DNA of 64,000 bases. Origin: Branchiostoma lanceolatum. Taxonomy: Eukaryota > Chordata > Leptocardii > Amphioxiformes > Branchiostomatidae. The notes beneath the pieces were generated by a model. That model did not search any database. It saw only the letters and a program-made list of their open reading frames with translations, and was not told where the DNA came from. Below, piece by piece: positions 19,801 to 30,500 of the stretch (the stretch's first letter is position 1; every line of letters begins with the position of its first letter). The position numbers were made by a program, and so were the translations under genes. The DNA lies in contig NC_089726.1 of assembly GCF_035083965.1 (NCBI RefSeq), forward strand, positions 9,801,501 through 9,865,500, read 5' to 3'.

Positions 19801-20943
19801 ACAAGTCAAGTCAATCCAAAGCCTCTATTTGTACTCGATAGCCGTTATGGCCACTTTTCAACAAGGTCGAGTGGAGGGGGGGGGGGGGCACGGATAAGAA
19901 TCAAATGAATGATAAGCAAATAGATACTACATTAGTTGTTGACAGAGACGTTAGCTAGTTGTATTGACCAATGTCCCTAGTATCTATTCAACATCTAAAC
20001 ATTTGACAATATGTCGAATCCAGTTTTCCAATGTGCCTGTTTTTAGGACTAGTACCTCTCTACTTCATACCGGTGAGGCACCTGTTGAATTATTATCGTC
20101 ATATACATAATATGAACATTCATGTAAGAAGTTGGAATATGCTCATTGTGTTGCTCCATCATTTAGAGCCGACGAGCCCGCCTCCTCCAACCGAACAACC
20201 CATCGTCACAGTGGCGCCGACCACTGAGGGGCAGCAGCTCTCCTTCCTACTACCGGGGTCATTCCAGCAGACCACTGCACCCAATCGCCTCCCAGTCCAG
20301 CTGACCACTACACCTGACCCAACAGTTCAAGTAACCACCATGTCTAGTGACCTCCTCGGGGCTTTTGTTGACCAACAGTTCCTTGCAGATAATGGTACGT
20401 CTCCTGACTTCCTGCCTGCGAGCGTGTCGACGTTATACCTGGGAGTACTGGCGGCGCTGCATCTGGTGGCTGCGATACTCCATCCCACAGGTAAACCTTC
20501 TGTCTTCGTCTGTTTTAAAGGCTTGAGAGTTGAGACCCTATTTCTTACATATGTATTGTTATGTTCAAATAATAAAGAGCATCTCAGATGTACATTAAGT
20601 TCAAAAGATGCAGACCGCTAAATCTCAAGTCTGGACAACTCAGTTAAGATGTCCGTCATTAACTTGTTGTTTAGACAATTCTTAGATTAAAAGGACTTCT
20701 GTATGATTTTGTTTGAACTTGGTTTCGGGAGATGGTTTGTAAAAAATGATTGCATGAATATCACATGAAGTTGTTTGTCCACACAGAGTTCTTTTGTATC
20801 ATCCCTGGACTGCTGTACGTGTTGTGTTTACCTTCTGCATACCTGGTCCTCTTCATCTACTCTATCTGCAATCTGAACGACCGGTCCTGGGGCACTAGAG
20901 AATCTGCGGTGAGTAAATGATCTGTGTATGTATGTATGTGTAT

Positions 20944-20982
<39 letters not shown>

Positions 20983-23900
20983 TGTTGTATGTGCGTGTGG
21001 TGTGTTTCTGTGTGGTGTATGTGTGTGGCGTGTGTGTGTGTTTGTGTGTGTGTGTGCGTGCGTGCGTGTGTGTTAGATTTTGGCGTGGTCGGTCGAGACA
21101 CTGTGAGAAACGCCAAAAAAGCAGTTACTACTGTGAGAAACGTTACACAAGATTTCAAATCACCGCAAGGTCGCCTGAATAAAAGATGAAACTACAATCT
21201 CAATTCTGCCCTGATCTCAAGAAAAGCCATGTTTTATCAGTGTTTATCGAGTCCTGACTCACTACATACATTTCTTCCTGATACCTTTTTTATGCATCAG
21301 TTGTCTGAGAGAGGTTCTGCGTGGTCCATGGAGAAGATCTTGGCTGGGATCGGAAAATTCTTCAAGCGATGTGGCAAACAGTGCTGTGACGTGGACTACT
21401 CTGGAGAGACACAGCCTATTCTATCAGGTACATTTATCCCTAGCACCATTACTGCATGCAACCATCCAAGTCGTTTTGTGAGAAGTGAAGTATATATAAG
21501 TGTTGTACTATGGATTCTGCAATGCTGGGGAAGTGAAAGGATTTCTTTTTGTACAGCTTATCATTAATTGTTACAACATATATATTTTTAGATTCTCCGA
21601 ATTCATCGTACAGTTCTGGAGATCTCAATTCCAACCAGAGGGGCAACTCAGCCACGATGAGGACATCATCATTTCTGGTATGTTGCAAGCACAGAATACT
21701 GTGCAAACATGCGTCATTTTGAATAACACATTGCCGCATATTCAGTGACTTGCAGTGATTAAGGACGCTATTGTATGTTTAGCAGGACACACAGACCACC
21801 CGAGGAGAGACTACCAGCGGACAGGACCAGGATCAGGATAATGAAGTCAACACCATGTACAGTGACATAGACAGTGAGTAACTTCTACGGTGTACACTTT
21901 TCCACAACATACAGCATTTGCTTGACTAGCAATGTCTGTACTAGAGCATTTGCTTGACTAGCAATATCTGTGCGAGAGCGTTTGCATGTCTAGCAATGTC
22001 TATACGGAAGCGCTGCGTTTTTTTTTCCATATGACCCCAACATATGTACGAGAGCGTTCGCTTGACTAGCAATATCTGAGAACGTTTGATTGACTAGCAA
22101 TGTCTGTACGAGAGCGTTTGCTTGAGAGTGCACAAAACATCAACGATTCAGGAAACCACACTTGGCTAAGGTTGATCAAGTTCCTCTTTGTTGCAGGGAC
22201 AGGTGGGGAGGACACCTTCAGGCGGAAGGCAATTCCTTGGCTGAAGGACATCGGAATGAAGGTATATACGTATATGATTTCATTTCATTTCAGTGCTTGG
22301 ACACATTAAAACAATTCACAAAACAAAGATAGAACAGCACGTGATGGGGGGTAGAAAAAGCCATGATGGCTCGCTCTAGTTCTACCCCCATCTAACTTAA
22401 ACATTAGATACTACAGACTTAACAAATCAGAGAATAATGATGATAGAAGAATGATCATGTTAATCATGCCATGGTTTGTTTTATTTTCAAATAGATGACC
22501 ATGACGATATTTGAATGTGATGAACTATCATGAATGGTGTGTCATAGATAGTCAATGCGTGTTTCAATAACCTTTCATTTCTTTGACTCCATCAGCGATA
22601 TGAAAAAGAGTTCCTGGACAATGGCTACGAGGACACCAGCTTTATATGTACAATAAAGGAAGAGGTCAGTTATAGTCAAATTACGTTTTTATCGTCATTC
22701 AGATGCGTCTTCTTTTTCAAACAAAATTTGGGACTTTGAGATTTGGGGAGTATGAGTTTATCATATCTATGACTGTCAGAGGTAAGATGTGGATCAAGTC
22801 AATATGTATTTGGATAAATAGAAGTAATTCGCTCGGTCGTCCAAAGTTTGGATTTTTTGTGCCGGTGTTTAGAAAACAATAAACAAAAGGAAATGTTTTT
22901 CAGGACCTTCGCTACATGATGATCCGCATGCGTGGTCACGTGATGAAGCTGACTCGAGCAATAAGCCAGTTACCGGAGCCCATCCTCCCAACAGGGAGAC
23001 AGGTAATCAACATACCATAGATACTTCACGTAGCAGTCTGTTTATTCCATAAATCCAAAAATGTCTCTATCTATATAGTTCTTCAGTGGTCCGGCAACTT
23101 CTTTTCGAATTTTTGCACGCTTCTTTTTCTTATTGTCTCCGTATCCTCCATAGCGCTAGGCAGGTCTTCAAAAGTGCAGTAGTTGATCACTGTATATATG
23201 TTGTCCATGATTTCCTTACTATCGTATGGCCATGTTTTGGTGCTCGTACCGAGAAGAACATTGGTTATGATTTTTCCCTTTCGCAGCCAGGCATGTCCAG
23301 CAAACCGTAATCCTCTCTCGTGGATGACTTGACATGCTACATGTCTACAATATGACGATTGGTTCAAGGAGTCATATTTCTTATCCTGATCAGCCGAATC
23401 TTTTTCAACATTACTAGCTGAGGATCTGCTACATCATGAAAGAAAGTGTACCAATTTTGTTTCTTCTTTTTGTTAGGTGGGGCTTGACGCATGGCTGCGT
23501 GACTTGGGCCTGGCTCAGTATTACTTCCGGTTCGTAGAGGGAGGGTACAGTGGGGTCCACGGTATGGAACATCTCCGTGGGATGACGGCACAAGATCTGC
23601 AGGAGATAGGCGTCACCAAACGAGGCAAGTAGAACGTTACATCTTTGGGCAAGTTTGAAACTTGACTTATGATATGATCAAGGCTGCTGTCTTCTCTTTT
23701 TTAGAAGTCTGCTTGGATTGAGGGAGCTGATTTATGATTTGAAAAACATTACAAATTGGACAAGATGCGCACTAATGTATCTATTGGATGTATGGAAATA
23801 TTCATTGTCTGCAACAACGTCATCTATCATTGAATTTGGTACTATGTTTTCTGTGACAAATCGTACAATATGTGGACATCAATTGATTTTCATTCGAGAC

Positions 23901-24684
23901 AAAATGTATTGCATTGAATGTACCCTTTGTTACGTTTCAGGACACATCACCAAGCTGCTGCTAGCCATACAGATGCTGAGCTGTTCAAATGACCGAGGTA
24001 AGACTTTTGGGCGATATAACGAATGCAATGATAGAACCTGCGCCAAGGCTGCCTGGAGGACTGAATATGAGAGCTTGGAATAAGGCAAAGGAAGGCAAAT
24101 CGTCATTTGGACCTATTTCTATCATACGGGGTGAATTAATGCTCTTCTTTGAATTAAATTCCCATATATTCTTGACAGGATTGTGATAGAAACCCAACCT
24201 CTGCTGTAATGTATCAAATTCATACAGCACGCAAATAAAATCTCACTGGAATGTATGCAATAGCTCCAGTTGACAGTAATAAAACTAGTAATGTATGTGC
24301 ATGGACTTACTCCCTTCATCAGAGAAGCGGATCCGGAAAGCCCGCCAAGCGCTGGCTACGAAACGTTGGAAGTATCTGCACCGGGGCAACACGGCCCAGC
24401 GTCGCGAGGCCAGGTTCTGGCAGACCCTGAGGGACCAGTGCCTCGACCCTTCCCATGATGCCTTCACCAACACAGACGGGCTGAAGGCACAACTCAAGGA
24501 CCTCAGGAATCAGGTGACGTCATGGTTTAGATATGGCAATTTGTTTCAATAATAGGTTTCGTATAAAATGACAAGTTTCATAGCAGTCACAATGACTGGA
24601 GGCAGTGGAGGGCATAGCATAAAGCCTTAACTTCTCCTCTCTCTCTCTGTATGTGTGCCAGTGTATCTGTGTGTGTGTGTGTGT

Positions 24685-24724
<40 letters not shown>

Positions 24725-25133
24725 ACGTGTGTGTGTGTGTGTGCGTGTGTGTGTGTGTGCGTGTGCATCTACGTGGTTCCTTGTGAGTGTGTGTGCACGC
24801 GCGTATATATAAAACTAAGCAACATAATGGCATATATAACATAAACGGAAACTGTGATTTCAGGTTTTGGCAGCCGTGGTGATCATCAACGTCCTGTGGC
24901 TGTCCGCCATCGCCCTTCTGGCCTCCACCGCGCAACTCATGGTCCTCGAGCAGAACATCATGGGCACCATATTCATCGTCATCTACGCCATAGTCCTCTC
25001 CCTGCAGTTCATAGCACTACTGTGGCACAGGGGTGCAACAGCGATACATTACCTGGCCAGGATTCCCTACTGGTCATCCAGGGCAGAGACACATCCACCT
25101 GAGAACCGAATTACGTTAATGGAGCCCGCGTAG
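13805..25133 (+). CDS. Chitin synthase (GT2), multipass membrane protein with a C-terminal SAM domain
   Basis: Polymerises UDP-GlcNAc into chitin at the plasma membrane. Exons: 13805-14335, 14700-15805, 15976-16131, 16379-16460, 16651-16865, 17200-17422, 17663-17840, 18276-18430, 18683-18813, 19184-19375, 19610-19785, 20167-20490, 20787-20908, 21301-21427, 21592-21677, 21786-21873, 22197-22261, 22596-22664, 22904-23002, 23477-23624, 23941-23997, 24323-24513, 24864-25133 (1596 aa, all phases fit). N-terminal transmembrane helices precede the catalytic domain, which has VCTTMYRE (about 514), the DXD-type TTDADVQF (about 780), EDRW (886-889) and the product-binding QRRRW (922-926). More helices follow, with a Pro/Thr-rich loop (about 1050-1110) between two of them. 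Residues 1376-1460 form a SAM domain ([12 protein letters not shown] ... [19 protein letters not shown]). A last pair of helices ends the protein. The intron after 23624 has a GC donor. Amphioxus has several chitin synthases; I cannot say which this is. Confidence 0.93.
17849..17890 (+). repeat. Hexanucleotide microsatellite (CTACAC)n
   Basis: About seven units of CTACAC begin a few bases after the donor of the DXD-encoding chitin synthase exon (exon end 17840). Confidence 0.9.
20938..21075 (+). repeat. (TG)n-rich microsatellite in a chitin synthase intron
   Basis: A long run of TG units, interrupted by variants such as TGTATG and GCGTGC. The long Val/Cys open frames here are produced by the repeat and are not genes. 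Confidence 0.95.
21927..22130 (+). repeat. Diverged minisatellite in a chitin synthase intron
   Basis: A unit of roughly 32 bp (GAGCGTTTGCTTGACTAGCAATGTCTGTAC with variants) repeats about five times, one copy interrupted by a run of T and unrelated bases. No coding role is evident. Confidence 0.8.
23624..23941 (+). other. GC-AG intron inside the SAM domain of chitin synthase
   Basis: The exon ends ACCAAACGAG and the intron begins GCAAGT, the consensus for GC donors (AG/GCAAGT). The downstream acceptor is TACGTTTCAG. Only this junction keeps the frame and the expected SAM sequence KRGHITK; the nearby GT two bases further on does not. Confidence 0.85.
24666..24775 (+). repeat. (TG)n microsatellite in the last chitin synthase intron
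   Basis: Mostly TG units with GCGCACG and GCGTG interruptions, about 90 bp upstream of the final coding exon. Confidence 0.95.
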
Positions 25134-25765
25134 TAATACATGTACCAGCATCGTGAAACACAGTTTCAGCAAGTTTGAGTGCTGTACTTGAACGCACATA
25201 TAGATCTTTAACTTTGTAAAACAAAATGAATTCAGAGACGTTTAAAGTATAGAAATAAGTTTAAGATATTCAATGTCAGCATATAAAAATCTCTATACCA
25301 GAATTCATTCCTACTAGTTTATAACCGGAACTTTGTTTATACCATGTACCAGGACAACACATTACAGTGCCAACTCATTACATTGTAAAAGTCTATGTTT
25401 TGTTGGTTTATCAGTCAGGAATATTTCGAAAGGCAAAGCCACCACCCATATTGTGACAACCTCTAAAATGGCTAAATCATTACGATATGTCTAAGTTGCA
25501 AACCTCATTCATTTTGGTAATGCAAACAACAAAGGAAGAATACGAGTTTTCAACGCTTGTGGCATGTCTGATATCTTAGGCTGTTATACAAGATAAGACG
25601 ATAGGTTTTGACCTCGGAAAATGTCTACTCTTCGCGTTCGAATCATTACTATTCATTACAGCCTCAGGTGTTAGCCAAGACAGTTCAGCATACAAAGTCT
25701 TTTATACCTCCAAAATTGTGAATTTAACTTGAAAGTGAAATGATGTTATCGGCTATTGAAATGAC

Positions 25766-25771
25766 AATAAA
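25766..25771 (+). promoter_or_regulatory. Candidate poly(A) signal for chitin synthase
   Basis: First canonical AATAAA downstream of the stop at 25131-25133, giving a 3' UTR of about 640 bp. The stretch 25134-25765 shows no other feature. Confidence 0.5.
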
Positions 25772-25982
25772 GTGTTTTATGAGGAAAGAAAAGTGTCGTC
25801 TCTACAATATTGGTGTCAAATGTCTTATAGAAACCACAACTGGAATTCGGGGACCTAATACCGCCATGAAATATCTATAGCTTCGTAATGTTTATGCAAA
25901 TGACTTCCTCATTTACATAAGGTATGCATGAATTTCACCTTTAACTTTAACTTTAACTTTTCCGGTTATAAACAATGTGTTT

Positions 25983-26220
25983 AAAAATTCGTATTTTCCT
26001 AGAACGATCGTAGAGTGGAACTCGTTACAACCAAGTACAGTGGAAGCATCCTCATTAGATAGCTTTAAACAATGCATGCAGTTAGATATGCGAAGGTTAG
26101 ACGTGACAGGTCGTTCGGTGTAATATAACCAGCTGCTGCCGCGCCGCGTGCCTGCGAAGCTGGTGTGTTACGCCGAATGGCGGTTATACCGGCTATATAG
26201 ATACAGATACAGATACAGAA
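25983..26220 (+). mobile_element. 3' end of a truncated non-LTR retrotransposon with (ATACAG)n tail
   Basis: 25983-26123 translates to the C-terminal end of a LINE reverse transcriptase polyprotein: FPRTIVEWNSLQP, then SLDSFKQCMQLDMRRLDVTG and a stop. About 100 bp of 3' sequence follows (GCCGCGTGCCTGCGAAGCTGGTGTG) and ends in ATACAGATACAGATACAG. The upstream part is absent, so it is a dead 5'-truncated copy. A related copy lies inverted at 52130-52390. Confidence 0.8.
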
Positions 26221-26559
26221 CTAATACATGTCACAAGTATGAAATTCCCATCATTTACCGCTAAGGAGTTGTGTCATTTTCGTATCTATTATGCAAATTT
26301 GGGCCTTGTTTGCATGTTGGGTGTTACATGTATTGAAGTCCTTCTTTGGAAAATACCGGAATTTACTCGAAGATTATGCAAATAAAGTCCATATATGCAT
26401 AACATGCATCTTATTGTGTACAACTCTGTCCAAGTTACCAGCAGGCTCAAAATTATGTAAATCCGTAATTTTTTCTTCAGCTAACCTCTTTGAAAGATTT
26501 CAACAAAAATGCATCGACAGTTTAAGAATTAACTGCTTGCGGAGTCAAATTTATACCAC

Positions 26560-26840
26560 TTAGTCCGGACGCCTAAAGCTATCTGCCACTCAAACATCCA
26601 AACCATTGAGGACGAAAGATACATGGAAAAACTACTATGATAGAATGTCTGATTGGGATAAGTTTAAGTTGAAATACTGTGATATATGTCTGTACATGTA
26701 ACGTTATCTGTATATTTGTATATACCTGTGTTTTTTCCCTGATTGTATTTTTAATATTTGTGCCCAGGGTGATCTGAAAAGCAGATCTGTAGATCTGAGA
26801 TGTACCCTGGTAAAATAAATAACATTGAAATTGAATATGT
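26560..26840 (+). mobile_element. Possible 3' end of another LINE-like element
   Basis: The segment ends with GGTGATCTGAAAAGCAGATCTG...TACCCTGG followed by AAAATAAATAAC and ATTGAAATTGAA, the pattern of a retroelement 3' UTR with a short repeat tail. No intact protein is visible. Classification is tentative. Confidence 0.35.
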
Positions 26841-27120
26841 TTGCGGTGTTTTGTGTTTTGCCATGATCAGGTTTTAAGGGTGTTGTCAGAAACAATCTGC
26901 ACCGCTATTCAAAGCAGCAGGAGCCAGCTAATACCCCCAAGATGTCCATCACCCTTGTCAGTTAGTTACATCATTTGCGAAGGTATCCGACCAAAGGACT
27001 TACGCCCTTAGTGACCAACTTTAGTCATCAAGATTGCTACGCCTTCTGCTCGGTTATCAAATTTTTACTCATTTTTTTCAGACAGCGAAGGAGCCTGGTG
27101 GAGGCTAATCGCATCAAAAA

Positions 27121-27266
27121 GATATAAGAGACGAGGATTACAAAACAGACCTAGCGAGATTCCCACGAGGTTTTGTCTTTTCTACTTACCAGTCTCACAT
27201 TTTGATTCCAGACTTGGTTGCGATCACACACGTTTGTTACCGTCTCTCATTGAAGCCTCTACACAG
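27121..27266 (+). promoter_or_regulatory. Probable promoter and 5' UTR exon of the long EndoU transcript
   Basis: GATATAAGAG at 27121 resembles a TATA box. A leader exon could end at 27266 (ACACAG/GTAAAA) and be spliced to the acceptor TCATTATCAG (27496), 12 bases before the ATG at 27509. There is no transcript evidence. Confidence 0.4.
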
Positions 27267-27508
27267 GTAAAAAATTACCTTTTACTGTGACGTTTTCATT
27301 TTAAGTTAAATAGGGGTCTTTGATGTTAGATACAGCTACAGAAATGGTTTTCAAATGGCTTGCCAAACATGTCAACCATTAAAACGTCGCGCAAGAGCAA
27401 AATCAAACTTACTCATACAGTAAGACATTTTGTGTGTCTGATTACGTGTTGTAATCTTCTGTTGGATCTCATAAGTTGTTTCCTTTTCATTATCAGAAGG
27501 GAAAGGAA

Positions 27509-30500
27509 ATGTGGCGTCTGTGCCTCGCATTGTGGTTGCCACTTGCCGCTGGTGCCATTACACAAACTGGTGAGTGATTTAGTTTACTGTGAGCGCTGAA
27601 GGTTCACCGTTTCTAACATAAATTGCTTTACAAATTTCCAGTCAAAAGATAAATCACAGAACAAACTAACATGTGTGTTTTGTACACATTTTCCTCGTTC
27701 GTGTAGGCTCTACCTATCGGTGTGGATCCCAGGACATGGCGGGAGGAGAGTCAGGGGCCATCGTCTCGGTGAACCACCCCTCCCGGTACCGCAACAACGC
27801 CGACTGCGCCTGGCAAATCACCGTGGGAGAGGGCAACACGGTGTCCATCACGTAAGACAACAACGGCGAAGTCTTCTTCGTACAGCTAGTATAATGTTAC
27901 AGTAAGATTTAGATCTAAACAAGGAGAACCTGTATCCTTTATATCTTTCAAAAGTCACATATTGTATATTGCAAACAATGTTAATGTAGTATTCACGTTT
28001 GCGTGCGTGCGTGTCCGGCGGAATAACCTAAGAACCGCCCTGGATAGACTGTGATGATATTTGGTGTGTGGGTAGGTGTTATGGACCCGACGGTCAAGAT
28101 CGATTTGGGGCCTCCTGATGGCCGACCTTGGCACTGCAGCAGAATTTGCGGTTTTTGTATCTTTGGTCCTAGACATGCTGTGGTCTTGTTTACTCAGCTT
28201 CGACGCCTTCGACATCGAAGACGGTCCGTCCTGTGGATACGACTATATCGAAATCTATGACGGCATGGACGCTAAGAGCATGGGTACGTTGGACACAAAC
28301 TTCGCTTTTCTTGTTGATCTGATGCAAGGAGGTTTAGATTAAACCTCCTTGTCTGATGCTAGATACTGTTGTTCACGGACATGAAAACACATTACGTCAT
28401 ACGGCTCTTCCCTCGTCACAGGACGATTTTGTGGGAGTACCCTGCCCCCCAGAATGACGTCAACCGGAAATAGCATTATCGTCGTGTTCCGGTCTGACTC
28501 TTCAGTGACTACAAGTGGTTTCAGGATCTCCTATCAAGCCGGTGAATTATGTTTGAATATTGCCACTTTTCTGTAACACAACCTGTTCAGACACCGTGAA
28601 ACAATATCTTTACCTTCACCAAGAAGGTGTGTGTGCGTGTCTGTGTGTGTGGGTAGGGATGGATCCTTATGGAGCTGTGTGGGGATAGATCTTTATGATA
28701 GTTTGTATGTGGTCAGGAGTCAGGAGACGAAGGTCAAGTCCGATAATGGGCATCCTGTGTCAAAAGTAGTTACATTTATGTACATATATGTACAGTTGGG
28801 GAAATGTACAGACATTAGCCTGAGTACCACCCTAGTTAGGTTACCAGGGCTCCCATACTCTCCCCTATCCCGGTAAACTAGCTAGGATGGCACCCAGGCT
28901 ATGCACATATTGGTTGCGTTCACTATTTCCACAGACTTGGGAAACTCCTGTGCCAATGGCCGCTGTGGTGAGCTGATGAACCCTGCCTACTCCTGCCAGT
29001 GTAACGACCAGTGTGGCCGGTATGGGGACTGCTGTGCTGACTACGGTGCCGAGTGTCAAGGTAAAAAGAAAAATTTTATTGTATCAAGCTCGGTCAGAAA
29101 ATTCGATCTAGGAAGATCAATATTCAAAACATTTGCCTAGTTTTTTGACGGAGAACATTGTCAAGTACCTTGCAATTTCACAGTAAGGAAGACTTGATGT
29201 GACACCCGTCTCGCCCCTGGTCTGGTGATAAATGGTCTACCGAGATCACCTCTCTATAGCGACCACCATTGCTCAGTCACTTGAGTATTCGACTCTTAAT
29301 AGAATGGTACGATACGGGGTTTCTTATTTTTACTAGAGGGTTTCTACGGTACTGCAGCGGAACTGCCTGTTTCGGCATCCCAAGTTCTGGACTTGCTATG
29401 TTCGTGATTTTCATATGTTGGCACATACGCGGTCGAAAATGTCGAAGGTTTGAGGTCGTGGAACTTGAGTTTTTAATGTTTCCGCAATTATGTCCTCAGA
29501 GTTTCAAGTAGCCGAGAAAGTGACAGGTGGGCCCTTCATAAAAGCTCTTATCATAAGTTATTGCCCGTAATATCCACACGCCCTTAAGATATTCTACTTG
29601 AAGGCATACTCTATCTGTACATGTATATATACGCATAGAAGGACGTAAGACGCGTTAGACGTGTATGTGAGAAAGTCTACACCATGTCGCGCATCCAAGC
29701 TCTTCTGGCGGTCCTCCTCATAGCACGACATGTCGAAGGTAGGTACGGCGACTCAATGGATGAGTGTCATGTAAACATCGTTCTGATAAGATGTAGACCC
29801 CGATAGTCCCTTTGGATTCGTTTTGATAGACAGAAAAGTCGCCTCAAAGTTTAAACTAAAACCCCTTTTTAGAGAAGGACGGGTCTAACGGGACGGGTCT
29901 TCCATGAATGAATAAAGTTTATCTCTGACAATCTCTGTTCTCATGCTCATGCACATGGTAGAATGAATCAGTGATCTGGCGTCTCAGCAGCTGACATTTT
30001 TGTTTGCATATGAGTATTGAACAAAACTTGAGTCTCCAATAAGTCACAATGAATACCTTACAAAGTCTTACAACAGTGTAGGTATTAGTTCATTATCTTC
30101 TCTGAGGATCACGAGAAGTCTTATCATGTGGAATCATTGTTAAAATTAGAAAAGAAAGATACCCCATCTTGACTGAATGTTTTCACTCTCAATGTTATAT
30201 TCATAACCCGCTGCATGTAGGTTCGTGCTACGGACGGTGTGGTGAGGACTACAACGCCGCAAACTCGTGCCACTGCAACTCGCGCTGTCAGGAGTTCAAC
30301 AACTGCTGCAGCGACTACAACAACATCTGTCCAAGTAATTGACTTTCCACCCTGTTAGGAAATAGACTGAAATATAAGGTAGTTTATACTGGAAGCGTGT
30401 ACGGTATCAATTTGTCGAAAGGAAATCGGGTTTATTTGTGGCTACAATTAGAGGAATTTTTTTCCGTTCTAGCTAGATTGAGCCTGTGTCAAAAGTGGTT

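Noticed and set aside
20917..21189. Val/Cys-rich frames
   Set aside because: They are translations of a (TG)n microsatellite in a chitin synthase intron.
24520..24935. His/Thr-rich minus-strand frames
   Set aside because: They are translations of the (TG)n microsatellite and of the antisense of the last chitin synthase exon.
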